This document shows positions 1 to 7,448 of a stretch of 64,000 nt of DNA, piece by piece; position 1 is the first letter of the stretch, and each line of letters starts with the position of its first letter. Location of the stretch: assembly GCA_030536555.1 (NCBI GenBank), contig JAUNPU010000001.1:1-64000 (forward strand). Direction: 5' to 3'. The position numbers were made by a program, and so were the translations under genes. Source of the DNA: Eubacteriales bacterium. Its GTDB lineage: Bacteria > Bacillota > Clostridia > Lachnospirales > Lachnospiraceae. A model generated the notes under the pieces. It did not search any database. It saw nothing but the letters and a program-made list of their open reading frames with translations, and had not been told where the DNA came from.

Positions 1-416
1 AGGATCACGAGCATCATCACGACCACGACGAGGAGTGTGGCTGCCACGATCACGAGCATCATGACCACCATCACGACCACGATGAGAACTGCACCTGCGG
101 CTGTCATGATCACGATCATCATCACCACCATGCAGATGAAGTATTTACAAGCTGGGGGCTGGAGACCATCGTTCCCTGTGACCGCGAGGAACTGAAGGAG
201 ATTCTGGAAGAGCTGGCATACGGCAATCAGTACGGCGATGTGCTGCGTGCCAAGGGTATGCTGCCCAGCGAGAATCCGGGTGAGTGGTATTACTTTGACC
301 TGGTACCGGAAGAGTACGAGATCCGTACCGGCACTCCGGACTACACCGGAAAGGTATGCGTCATCGGCGCGAACCTGAAGGAAGAGGAGCTGAATCGGGC
401 ATTTGGCAGAAGCTAA
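1..416 (+). CDS. G3E family GTPase (CobW/COG0523), C-terminal part
   Basis: The gene is cut by the window start; its frame is entered at base 3 and stops with TAA at 414-416, leaving 137 residues. The visible part opens with about 45 residues made almost wholly of His, Asp and Glu with Cys motifs (EECGC, NCTCGC). A compact CobW C-terminal domain follows, with EELKEILEEL near its start and YYFDLVPEEYEIR further on. In the G3E family, GTP hydrolysis is coupled to metal handling, often zinc, and the His-rich linker binds metal; that role is known for the family and inferred here. The P-loop lies outside the window. A second G3E GTPase starts 17 bases downstream, so the two probably form an operon. 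Confidence 0.85.
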   Translation, partial: DHEHHHDHDEECGCHDHEHHDHHHDHDENCTCGCHDHDHHHHHADEVFTSWGLETIVPCDREELKEILEELAYGNQYGDVLRAKGMLPSENPGEWYYFDLVPEEYEIRTGTPDYTGKVCVIGANLKEEELNRAFGRS

Positions 417-433
417 GAAAGGCGGTTTGAACG

Positions 434-1384
434 ATGGGACCGATGATTGAAGACGATATTACACCGGTATTTCTGATCAATGGATTTCTGGAAGCCGGGA
501 AGACGGAATTTCTGTCCTTTACCATGGAGCAGGATTATTTCCAGACTGAGGGGAAGACTCTGCTGATCGTGTGTGAGGAAGGCGAAAATGAATTTGACGA
601 GGAGCTTTTGAAGGATACCCGGACCTCCGTTGTCTATGTGGACAGCATCGAGGAGATCACCCCGGAGCGTCTTACGGAGCTGGAGCTGTTAAATAACCCG
701 GAGCGGGTGCTGATCGAGTGGAACGGCATGTGGAATCAGGATGACTTAAAGCTGCCGGCAGACTGGACCATCTATCAGCAGATCACCATTGTGGACATGT
801 CCACCTTTGACATGTACGCAAAGAATATGAAATCTCTGCTGAATGCCATGGTGAAGAATTCCGAGCTGATTATCTGCAACCGCTGCGACGGTATTGACGA
901 CCTGGAGCGGTATAAGCGGATGCTGAAGTCCATGAATACCAAATGCGAGATTGTATTTGAGGATGAAGAGGGCGAGATCGACGAGATTTCCGAGGAGGAT
1001 CTGCCTTACGACTTAAGTGCCGATGTGGTGAAAATCAGCCCGGAGGCATACGGTATCTGGTATATCGACTGTATGGACAAGCCGGAGCGCTATGTGGGCA
1101 AGGTGGTGGAGTTTACAGCCATGGTGTTAAAGTCCCCCAACTTCCCGAAGAACTACTTTGTTCCGGGACGTATGGCCATGACCTGCTGTGCGGACGATAT
1201 GACATTTCTGGGCTACATCTGCAAGTCCAAGGATGCAAGGAATCTGGAGACCAAACAGTGGGTGAAGGTGCGCGCGAAGGTAGCGCTGGAGTTCTGGCAG
1301 GACTATGACGGCGAGGGTCCGGTGCTGTATGCGGAAGAAGTGGTACCGGCAGAGCCGATTGAAGATGTAGTGACCTTCGGATAA
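434..1384 (+). CDS. G3E-type GTPase fused to a YcgQ-like (TIGR03943/DUF1980) domain
   Basis: A 316-residue protein. The N-terminal 200 residues form a G3E P-loop domain: Walker A GFLEAGKT at residues 17-24 and a guanine-specificity NKxD-like motif read as NRCD near residue 148. The CxCC metal motif usual in CobW GTPases is not visible in this domain. From about residue 205 a second module resembles the C-terminal domain of YcgQ/TIGR03943 proteins, with VGKVVEFTAMV, then GRMAMTCCADD and a WVKVRAKV strand. In Bacillus, YcgQ-type proteins belong to the zinc-starvation response, so a joint metal-allocation role with the upstream His-rich GTPase is inferred. The start at 434 follows an AAAGGCGG ribosome site; ATG 443 is a possible alternative. 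Confidence 0.75.
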   Translation: MGPMIEDDITPVFLINGFLEAGKTEFLSFTMEQDYFQTEGKTLLIVCEEGENEFDEELLKDTRTSVVYVDSIEEITPERLTELELLNNPERVLIEWNGMWNQDDLKLPADWTIYQQITIVDMSTFDMYAKNMKSLLNAMVKNSELIICNRCDGIDDLERYKRMLKSMNTKCEIVFEDEEGEIDEISEEDLPYDLSADVVKISPEAYGIWYIDCMDKPERYVGKVVEFTAMVLKSPNFPKNYFVPGRMAMTCCADDMTFLGYICKSKDARNLETKQWVKVRAKVALEFWQDYDGEGPVLYAEEVVPAEPIEDVVTFG

Positions 1385-1417
1385 GTGCCGGAACAGGAAG
1401 CAGGAATAAAAATAAAC

Positions 1418-1456
1418 AGAGCGGGGAACTGGCAGCTTGTGTCAGGTCCCCGCTCT
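1418..1456. terminator. bidirectional terminator between convergent genes
   Basis: Arms AGAGCGGGGA (1418-1427) and TCCCCGCTCT (1447-1456) form a 10-bp stem with a 19-nt loop. Read on the minus strand the stem is followed by TGTTTATTTTTATT, a good U-tract for the carbamate kinase transcript. The plus-strand tail (TGTAATGG) is poor, so plus-strand termination is less certain. Confidence 0.75.
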
Positions 1457-1467
1457 TGTAATGGGAA

Positions 1468-2403
1468 TTAAGCTTCGATGGTAGTACCGGCTTTGCCCTC
1501 GATACTGCTCTCGGCATTGGCCAGAGAGGTGATGATGGCGCTGCGGCCCTTACCGGCCTTGATGAAGGAGACGGAAGCCTCTACCTTCGGCAGCATGGAG
1601 GAGGCACCGAACTGACCCTCTTTGCTGTAGCTTTCCGCTTCCGCAACGGTCATGTGAGCAAGCGGCTTCGCTTCCGGTGTGCCGTGGTTTAAAGAAACCT
1701 GGTCCACGTCGGTGAGAATCATCAGTACATCTGCATCGATCTCCTTGGCAAGCAGACCGCTCACTAAGTCCTTCTCGATAACTGCGCTGGCACCCTTTAA
1801 GTTGGCGCCCTGTTCCAGAACCGGGATACCGCCGCCGCCGCAGGAAACGACGATCTGGTCAGCATCCAGCAGTGCGCGGATTGCATCGACCTCTACGATC
1901 GCAACCGGCTTCGGAGCGGATACGATACGCTGCCAGCCCTTGCCTTCCACCTCGGTCACGTAGTTGCCCTTGGCTTCTTCTGCGTCAGCCTCTTCACGGG
2001 TCATGAAACGTCCGACCTTCTTCACCGGATTGTAGAAGGACTCATCATAGGGATCTACCATAACCTGAGTCAGTACGGTGGAGACCGGCTTGTAAATGCC
2101 GCGTCTGAGAAGCTCGGAACGGATGCCGTTCTGCAGGTCATAGCCGATGTAGCCCTGGCTCATGGCAGAGCAGACAGACATGGGAGCGGCTGTGTAGCCT
2201 TCGTGATTGCGGGAAAATTCGTTCATTGCTGTATGAATCATGCCAACCTGCGGGGCATTGCTGTGAACTACAGCTACCTGCCAGCCGTTCTGGATGAAAT
2301 CAGCGATTACTTTTGCGGTGCCCGCAACGGCTGCCTTCTGTTCCGGAAGATTGGTTCCAAGTGCGTCGTGTCCAAGTGCCATAACGATTCTTTTCTTTGC
2401 CAT
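1468..2403 (-). CDS. arcC: carbamate kinase
   Basis: A 311-residue amino acid kinase-fold protein, the usual length for carbamate kinase, which interconverts carbamoyl phosphate plus ADP with ATP plus carbamate. Family features are the N-terminal KRIVMALGHDALG, SNAPQVG near residue 50, VVSCGGGGIPV near 185 and LTDVDQVSLNHGTP near 232. The N-terminal glycine motif reads ALGHDALG where most relatives have ALGGNAL. No ornithine carbamoyltransferase or arginine deiminase lies nearby, so the source of carbamoyl phosphate is unclear. ATG at 2403 follows an AGAGG ribosome site, and a strong promoter lies 70-100 bases upstream. Transcription converges on the G3E genes and ends at the hairpin 1418-1456. 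Confidence 0.9.
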   Translation of the reverse strand: MAKKRIVMALGHDALGTNLPEQKAAVAGTAKVIADFIQNGWQVAVVHSNAPQVGMIHTAMNEFSRNHEGYTAAPMSVCSAMSQGYIGYDLQNGIRSELLRRGIYKPVSTVLTQVMVDPYDESFYNPVKKVGRFMTREEADAEEAKGNYVTEVEGKGWQRIVSAPKPVAIVEVDAIRALLDADQIVVSCGGGGIPVLEQGANLKGASAVIEKDLVSGLLAKEIDADVLMILTDVDQVSLNHGTPEAKPLAHMTVAEAESYSKEGQFGASSMLPKVEASVSFIKAGKGRSAIITSLANAESSIEGKAGTTIEA

Positions 2404-2471
2404 ATCGTTACCTCTTTCTGTCGTTGTATTTGATGTGTGTTTACTGACTTATTTTCTGAAACGATAGTAAT

Positions 2472-2500
2472 ATTATAGTGTTTTTAGTGGAAAAATGCAA
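2472..2500 (-). promoter_or_regulatory. sigma-A promoter for carbamate kinase
   Basis: On the minus strand TTGCAT (2500-2495) and TATAAT (2477-2472) are separated by exactly 17 bases. The predicted transcript starts near 2465 and gives a leader of about 60 nt before the carbamate kinase ATG. Confidence 0.7.
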
Positions 2501-2595
2501 CTGATTTGTGCTATACTGTTGTATGGCGGCAGACGCGAAATCCGGCAGCTGTATTCCGGTTCTGCTGCCTTACTGTAGAAAAGGAGGCTGAACAG

Positions 2596-3477
2596 ATGGG
2601 GCAGATCCGGCGGGGGATTTCCGTCATTTGGGATTTGACAGCGCCGCTGCTTCTGTATATGATAATTTGTGACGGGACGGTTCAGGTCTGGCAGATTGTA
2701 AGCGGAGGTATTGCAGAGACACAGGGGCTGGCGGCAGGCGGGCTGGGAGCGGCGATTGCCGTGGTACCCCTGGGAATCTGGTATCGGAAGCTGCGAGGGG
2801 AACGCCGGAGGATGTACGTGCAGGAAGAACGTGCCGGACAGGAGAAGCGTGCCATGCAGGAAGGACGTGCCGTGCAGGAGAAGCGTGCCATGCAGGAAGG
2901 AAGTGCCGGGCAGGAGAGTTGCACCGGGCGGCGCACGGGCATGACGGCGGCGGATGTGGGAACGACGATCATGCTGGCAGTCGGGTTTTGTATCTTTTTA
3001 AATAACCTGCTGATGCTTCTTGATCCGCTGTCTGCCGGGTTTGAGAGAGCGGGGCAGCTGCTTTCAGGGCCGTCTCTGGCGGTACAGATCCTGAGTGTCG
3101 GTCTGGTCATTCCGCTGGCGGAGGAACTGGTATTTCGCGGCTTTGCCTATGAGCGGCTGCGGGAGGTATTGTCAGTACGGGGAGCAGTGGCGGCATCTGC
3201 TGTGTACTTCGGACTCTTTCACGGCAATCTGGTGCAGGGAATCTATGCCACGGTGTTCGGTGTCATATTGGCATTGCTCTGTGAGCGATATGACAGCCTG
3301 ACTGCGGCCTGGCTTTTTCACGGGGCAGCCAATCTGACGTCGATACTCGTGACGGCGCTGGGACTGCAGCGGCTTCTGGCAGCGCGACGGTCCTGGATGG
3401 CTGCGGCTGCGGCAGCAGGGGGAATCCTGATTTTGTATTCAGCTTATAAGATAAAGAAAGGTAAGAAAACAACATGA
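2596..3477 (+). CDS. CPBP family intramembrane metalloprotease
   Basis: A 293-residue membrane protein of the CPBP (Abi, Rce1-like) family. The signature motifs are in order near the C-terminal half: EELVFRG (EExxxR, residues about 175), FGLFHGN (FxxxH) and HGAAN. Hydrophobic segments flank residues 10-30, 45-60, 120-145 and the catalytic helices. Between the second and third segments lies a charged cytoplasmic loop built of six-residue repeats (QEKRAM/QEGRAV) encoded by an 18-bp tandem repeat. The start at 2596 is set by AAGGAGG at 2581-2587; the frame is open upstream but lacks a ribosome site. It overlaps the next gene by 4 bases (ATGA). Substrate unknown; relatives act in prenyl-protein processing or bacteriocin self-immunity. 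Confidence 0.85.
   Translation: MGQIRRGISVIWDLTAPLLLYMIICDGTVQVWQIVSGGIAETQGLAAGGLGAAIAVVPLGIWYRKLRGERRRMYVQEERAGQEKRAMQEGRAVQEKRAMQEGSAGQESCTGRRTGMTAADVGTTIMLAVGFCIFLNNLLMLLDPLSAGFERAGQLLSGPSLAVQILSVGLVIPLAEELVFRGFAYERLREVLSVRGAVAASAVYFGLFHGNLVQGIYATVFGVILALLCERYDSLTAAWLFHGAANLTSILVTALGLQRLLAARRSWMAAAAAAGGILILYSAYKIKKGKKTT
2821..2910 (+). repeat. 18-bp tandem repeat, five copies, inside the CPBP gene
   Basis: Five in-frame 18-bp units, each beginning CAGGA(A/G) and encoding QE(E/K/G)(R/S)A(G/M/V). Copies two and four are identical (CAGGAGAAGCGTGCCATG), giving a 36-bp higher-order period. The multiple-of-three unit keeps the frame, so copy number could vary without loss of the protease. Confidence 0.9.
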
Positions 3478-4493
3478 AATTATTGTCCATAGCAATTCCA
3501 TGCTATAATTCTGAAGGTTATATGAGACATTGTATCGAGTCCCTGCTTCCGGGCGGAGACGAGGTGGAGATCCTGATTGTGGACGACGGCTCCACCAAAG
3601 ACAACACGGCACAGATTGCCGATGAGTATGAGGCACGCTATCCGGGCATCTGCCATGCGATCCATCAGGAAAATGGCGGTCACGGCGCAGCAGTCAACGC
3701 AGGACTGAAGGCTGCCACCGGCATTTACTTCAAGGTCGTGGACAGTGATGACTGGGTCAATGAAGAGGCGTACAGAGAGGTTTTGGAGACGCTGCGCCGG
3801 TTTGTGATGGGCGATGAGACTCTGGATATGCTGGTTACCAACTTCGTATATGAGAAGCAGGGGGCGAAGCATAAGCGGGTGATGCAGTACCGCACCGCGC
3901 TGCCAAAGCGGGAGCTGATCACCTGGAATGACGTGAAGGTATTCATGCTGGGACAGTACATACTGATGCATTCGGTGATCTACCGCACGGAGATGCTGCG
4001 GGAATGCGGGCTGGAGCTGCCGAGACATACCTTCTATGTGGACAATATTTTCGTGTTCCAGCCGCTTCCCTTTGTGAAGACCCTGTATTACCTGGATGTG
4101 AATTTCTACCGGTATTTCATCGGACGAGATGACCAGTCTGTCAATGAGCAGGTGATGATCGGCCGCATCGACCAGCAGCTTCGGGTCAACAAGCTGATGG
4201 TGGGCTACTACAATCAGAGTAAGATCACCAACCGCAAGCTGCGCCATTATATGGTCCGCTATCTGGAGATCATGATGACGGTTTCCTCGATTCTGGCGAT
4301 CAAGTCAGGCACCGAGGAGAATATGGAGAAGAAGAAGGAACTGTGGCAGTTCGTGCGCAAGGAGAATCTGCCCCTGTATCTGCGCCTGCGCTGGGGCTTT
4401 CTGGGTCAGGGCATGAACCTGCCGGGCAAGAGCGGACGGACCGTGTCCATTGCGGGATACAAGATCAGCCAGAAGTTCTTTGGCTTCAACTAA
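3474..4493 (+). CDS. glycosyltransferase family 2 protein
   Basis: A 339-residue GT-A fold glycosyltransferase. The N-terminal domain shows LSIAIPCYNSEGYM, then EILIVDDGSTKDNT (nucleotide-binding), ENGGHGAAVNAGLKAA and the catalytic metal motif VVDSDDWV near residue 84. The remaining C-terminal part is mainly alpha-helical and typical of the wide family of enzymes that add sugars to surface glycans or lipids. No transmembrane segment is evident. Its start codon overlaps the CPBP stop by 4 bases, so the pair is probably translationally coupled. The donor and acceptor sugars cannot be told from sequence. Confidence 0.88.
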   Translation: MKLLSIAIPCYNSEGYMRHCIESLLPGGDEVEILIVDDGSTKDNTAQIADEYEARYPGICHAIHQENGGHGAAVNAGLKAATGIYFKVVDSDDWVNEEAYREVLETLRRFVMGDETLDMLVTNFVYEKQGAKHKRVMQYRTALPKRELITWNDVKVFMLGQYILMHSVIYRTEMLRECGLELPRHTFYVDNIFVFQPLPFVKTLYYLDVNFYRYFIGRDDQSVNEQVMIGRIDQQLRVNKLMVGYYNQSKITNRKLRHYMVRYLEIMMTVSSILAIKSGTEENMEKKKELWQFVRKENLPLYLRLRWGFLGQGMNLPGKSGRTVSIAGYKISQKFFGFN

Positions 4494-4533
4494 ACCGAAC
4501 AAAAAACTTTTCAAAATAATTGTAGAAAAAGTA

Positions 4534-4562
4534 TTGACAATTAGCACAATAACGGTTATACT
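4534..4562 (+). promoter_or_regulatory. sigma-A promoter for the tRNA-Val/tRNA-Met unit
   Basis: TTGACA (4534-4539) and TATACT (4557-4562) with a 17-bp spacer lie 45 bases upstream of tRNA-Val. This is near consensus, as expected for a stable RNA promoter. Confidence 0.85.
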
Positions 4563-4606
4563 ACGTAGGCAGTGTTGAGTGAGACATCACTTAGCACAGC
4601 CGATAT

Positions 4607-4679
4607 GGGGTCTTAGCTCAGCTGGGAGAGCATCTGCCTTACAAGCAGAGGGTCATAGGTTCGAGCCCTATAGGCCCCA
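4607..4679 (+). tRNA. tRNA-Val (anticodon TAC)
   Basis: A 73-nt cloverleaf: acceptor GGGGTCT with AGGCCCC (one G-U), D arm GCTC/GAGC, anticodon stem TCTGC/GCAGA with loop CTTACAA, T arm ATAGG-TTCGAGC-CCTAT, discriminator A. CCA is not encoded. Confidence 0.95.
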
Positions 4680-4694
4680 TACCAAACTAAATAT

Positions 4695-4768
4695 GGCGGA
4701 ATAGCTCAGTTGGCTAGAGCATACGGTTCATACCCGTAGTGTCGAGAGTTCGAATCTCCCTTCCGCTA
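4695..4768 (+). tRNA. tRNA-Met (anticodon CAT), elongator type
   Basis: A 74-nt cloverleaf: acceptor GGCGGAA with TTCCGCT, D arm GCTC/GAGC, anticodon stem TACGG/CCGTA with loop TTCATAC, discriminator A, CCA not encoded. The absence of the GGG/CCC anticodon-stem pairs and the start with GG argue against initiator tRNA. The T stem GAGAG/CTCCC has one A-C mismatch. A lysidine-type tRNA-Ile with CAT is less likely from the acceptor sequence. Confidence 0.88.
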
Positions 4769-4775
4769 CTTTACG

Positions 4776-4811
4776 AATCCTTATAATCCGTCGGGTTATA
4801 AGGATTTTTTT
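4776..4811 (+). terminator. terminator of the tRNA unit
   Basis: An 11-bp perfect stem AATCCTTATAA/TTATAAGGATT with a 9-nt loop, running into seven T residues (4805-4811). Confidence 0.9.
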
Positions 4812-4901
4812 GATATTTCCTGAAAAATTGCATATACTGAGTAAAGATATCGCAGGAATTATTAAAAAAGTGACGGTTTTATTAACATTTCGGAAACTCT
4901 A

Positions 4902-4930
4902 TTGTACTCTGGTTCCGCCTGTGCTATAAT
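4902..4930 (+). promoter_or_regulatory. sigma-A promoter for the PAP2 gene
   Basis: TTGTAC (4902-4907) and a perfect TATAAT (4925-4930) with a 17-bp spacer, about 38 bases upstream of the GTG start at 4969. Confidence 0.75.
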
Positions 4931-4968
4931 CCGAAAAAGTTAAAGAATCGGGAAGGGAGGAACGTCAA

Positions 4969-5625
4969 GTGAAAAATCTGTTAAGAAAATACGGGCATGT
5001 CTGGACGTTTGGATATGCATTTATCTACCTTCCCTGGTTTTTCTATCTGGAGCGGACTGTGACCCATGGATACGCGGTGATGCACGTGTCTCTGGATGAT
5101 GTGATTCCGTTTAATGAGTATTTTATTGTACCGTACCTGCTGTGGTTTCTGTATGTGGCGGGGACCATGCTGTACTTCTTCTTTACCAGTAAGCAGGATT
5201 ATTACCGGGTCTGCACATTTCTGTTTACGGGGATGACGATCAGCCTTCTGATCTGTACCTTTTTCCCCAATGGGACGGACCTGCGGCCGGTGGTGGATCC
5301 GGAGAAGAATTTCTGCAGCTGGCTGGTGAGCATACTCCACAAGGCAGATACATCCACCAACGTATTTCCAAGCATTCATGCGTACAATTCGCTGGGGATT
5401 CATTTTGCGATTATGAACAGCAGGGCATTGAAGGATAAGAAGCTGATCCGCTGGGGGTCCTTCGGGCTGATGATCGCCATCTGCCTGTCTACCATGTTCT
5501 TAAAGCAGCATTCGGTGGTGGATGTGGTGGGCGCACTGATTCTGGCGTATGTGATGTACCCGCTGGTCTATGGCTTCAACGATGCGGCGGAGCGCAAGGC
5601 GGCGAGACAGAAGGCTCTTGGATGA
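4969..5625 (+). CDS. PAP2 superfamily membrane phosphatase
   Basis: A 218-residue protein with about six membrane helices and the two conserved phosphatase motifs of the PAP2 family: NVFPSIHAYNSLG (PSxH-like) near residue 130 and STMFLKQHSVVDVVGA (the nucleophile-supporting HxxxD) near 178. The first KxxxxxxRP motif is weak (DLRPVVDPEK), which fits the subgroup related to inositol-phosphorylceramide synthases. The enzyme probably removes or transfers a phosphate on a lipid at the outer membrane face; the substrate is unknown. Translation starts at GTG 4969 after GGGAGG. It has its own promoter and a terminator at 5694-5722. Confidence 0.8.
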   Translation: MKNLLRKYGHVWTFGYAFIYLPWFFYLERTVTHGYAVMHVSLDDVIPFNEYFIVPYLLWFLYVAGTMLYFFFTSKQDYYRVCTFLFTGMTISLLICTFFPNGTDLRPVVDPEKNFCSWLVSILHKADTSTNVFPSIHAYNSLGIHFAIMNSRALKDKKLIRWGSFGLMIAICLSTMFLKQHSVVDVVGALILAYVMYPLVYGFNDAAERKAARQKALG

Positions 5626-5693
5626 GGCAGGCTGCTGAGCGGTGTCTGAGCGACCTTTGCCGGGGTAGGAAGAGAGTGATTGTAACAATCAGG

Positions 5694-5722
5694 AAGATCG
5701 GAGGTAACTTCGGTCTTTTTTC
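5694..5722 (+). terminator. terminator after the PAP2 gene
   Basis: Stem AAGATCGGA/TTCGGTCTT (9 bp with G-U pairs) around a 6-nt loop, followed by a T-rich tract TTTTTTCTTT. Confidence 0.7.
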
Positions 5723-5822
5723 TTTGGCGGAAACAGAAAACAGGGCTATTTTATAGAAATTTTCTTAGGTGTTTTTCCTGTTTTATGGTATACTGAGTAG
5801 TAGTAAAGAGACGGAGGTTTCC

Positions 5823-6764
5823 ATGTACTATTTTATCGTGAATCCAAATGCCGGTCATGGCAGAGGAGAAAAGATATGGAGAAAACTGGAACACAGACTG
5901 AAGCGTTCCGGCATAGAGTATCAGGTGGAGATGACCAGAGGGCAGGGAGACGCCAGGAATCTGGCGCGGCAGATCACAGAATGGCAGATCACAGAACGGG
6001 GCGGAGAGTCCAGGGTGATCGTGGCAGTAGGCGGTGACGGTACGGTCAATGAGATCCTGGACGGTGTCGCCTTTGACAATGAGCTGACTCTTGGCTATAT
6101 TCCGGCAGGTACGGGCAATGATCTGGCCCGCGCGCTGAAGCTTTCAAGAAATCCTCACCGGGGGCTTAAGAAGATTCTGCATCCGGCAGGTTACCGGTAT
6201 CTGGACTACGGGATTCTGTCTTATGGACAGGAGAAGCCGGTATACCGGAGATTTGCAGTCAGCAGCGGCATCGGGCTGGATGCGGACGTGTGTCACGACC
6301 AGTCGGAGTGCAGGCTCAGGAAGCGGCGTCTGCCGATCAGGCTGGGGCGCTTCAGCTATGTGCTGCTGGGAATCCGCCACCTGATCATATCCCAGCCGGT
6401 GAAGGGGTATCTTCTGCTGGACGGGGTGAAGAAGGTGGAGTTCAACCACATTTATTTCATTTCCTCCCATGTGCATCCTTATGAGGGCGGCGGATTCCGG
6501 TTCGCTCCCCGGGCAGACGGCAAGGACGGACTGCTGGAGGTGTGTGTGGTCCACAATACCTTCAGGAGGGGACTGGTGCCGGTGCTGTGGGACGCGCTGA
6601 TCGGCAGGTCCAACCACCACCGGGGCGTCCGGCATTATCCCTGCAGGGAGGTGCAGATTCATGTGGACCGGCCCATGCGGGTCCATGTGGACGGTGAGGA
6701 CTGCCTGTATCAGACGGATATTCACCTGCGGTGTGTGGAGAAGAAAATCCGGACATTTTTGTGA
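5823..6764 (+). CDS. diacylglycerol/lipid kinase family protein (YegS/DgkB type)
   Basis: A 313-residue soluble lipid kinase. The N-terminal catalytic domain starts FIVNPNAGHGRGEK, and shows VAVGGDGTVNEILDG near residue 65 and IPAGTGNDLARAL near 95, the ATP-binding GGDGT and GTGNDLAR motifs of the DAGK family. The C-terminal beta-sandwich ends with RVHVDGEDCL, the usual last strand. Members phosphorylate diacylglycerol or similar lipids to recycle them. ATG at 5823 follows ACGGAGG; the open frame upstream has no ribosome site. A TATACT at 5789-5794 is a likely -10 box. The ispF gene follows 66 bases later and may be cotranscribed. Confidence 0.88.
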   Translation: MYYFIVNPNAGHGRGEKIWRKLEHRLKRSGIEYQVEMTRGQGDARNLARQITEWQITERGGESRVIVAVGGDGTVNEILDGVAFDNELTLGYIPAGTGNDLARALKLSRNPHRGLKKILHPAGYRYLDYGILSYGQEKPVYRRFAVSSGIGLDADVCHDQSECRLRKRRLPIRLGRFSYVLLGIRHLIISQPVKGYLLLDGVKKVEFNHIYFISSHVHPYEGGGFRFAPRADGKDGLLEVCVVHNTFRRGLVPVLWDALIGRSNHHRGVRHYPCREVQIHVDRPMRVHVDGEDCLYQTDIHLRCVEKKIRTFL

Positions 6765-6830
6765 CAGACGGGCAGAACAGGAAGACAGAACGATCAATAC
6801 AGATAGAACAGACAGAAGGAGACAGAGATT

Positions 6831-7373
6831 ATGCGAATCGGACAGGGCTATGATGTCCACCGGCTGGTGGAAGGCCGGGATTTGATATTGGGCGGTGTCA
6901 CCGTTCCCTACGAGAAGGGGCTTTTAGGACACTCGGATGCGGATGTGCTGGTTCATGCAGTGATGGATGCGCTGCTGGGAGCGGCGGCTCTGGGAGACAT
7001 CGGTCAGCATTTTCCGGACACAGATCCTCAGTACAAGGGCATTTCCAGCATCGCGCTCCTTGAGAAGGTGGGAGAGCTGCTGGAGGAGCAGGGCTATGTG
7101 ATTGAGAATATTGACGCAACGATCATTGCGCAGCGGCCGAAGCTGGCGGCGTACCGTCCCCAGATGGCAGCCAATATCGCCAGGACGCTGCATCTGGAGC
7201 TGAATCAGGTGAGTGTCAAGGCGACCACGGAGGAAGGGCTTGGATTTACCGGTACGGGAGAGGGAATCTCCTCCCAGGCCATAGTCCTGCTTGCAAATGT
7301 GAAGGATTATTGCTATGATGGTAACTGGTCGGAACCTCAGTGTACCTGCTGTGGTGACCGGAGATGTGAGTAG
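6831..7373 (+). CDS. ispF: 2-C-methyl-D-erythritol 2,4-cyclodiphosphate synthase
   Basis: IspF makes the cyclic diphosphate of the MEP isoprenoid pathway. Family features: [11 protein letters not shown] (metal-binding Asp and His, residues 2-12), [18 protein letters not shown] (residues about 31-48), [12 protein letters not shown] near 57 and the C-terminal [15 protein letters not shown]. The core ends near residue 158, the normal length of the enzyme. Here 20 more residues follow (with CTCCGD and a final CE), a cysteine-rich tail not usual in IspF. A ribosome site GAAGGAG precedes ATG 6831. It is first in an apparent ispF-cysS-mrnC-rlmB cluster typical of Firmicutes. Confidence 0.93.
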   Translation: MRIGQGYDVHRLVEGRDLILGGVTVPYEKGLLGHSDADVLVHAVMDALLGAAALGDIGQHFPDTDPQYKGISSIALLEKVGELLEEQGYVIENIDATIIAQRPKLAAYRPQMAANIARTLHLELNQVSVKATTEEGLGFTGTGEGISSQAIVLLANVKDYCYDGNWSEPQCTCCGDRRCE

Positions 7374-7448
7374 AAAATGGAATGGCAGTGACCGGGGCAG
7401 CCGTCGGGGCCGTCACGGAGCAGAGGAAAACAGGTAAGGAGAGCAGTT

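Noticed and set aside
4695..4768. Initiator tRNA-fMet or tRNA-Ile2
   Set aside because: It lacks the three G-C pairs at the end of the anticodon stem of initiator tRNA and has an acceptor unlike tRNA-Ile2.
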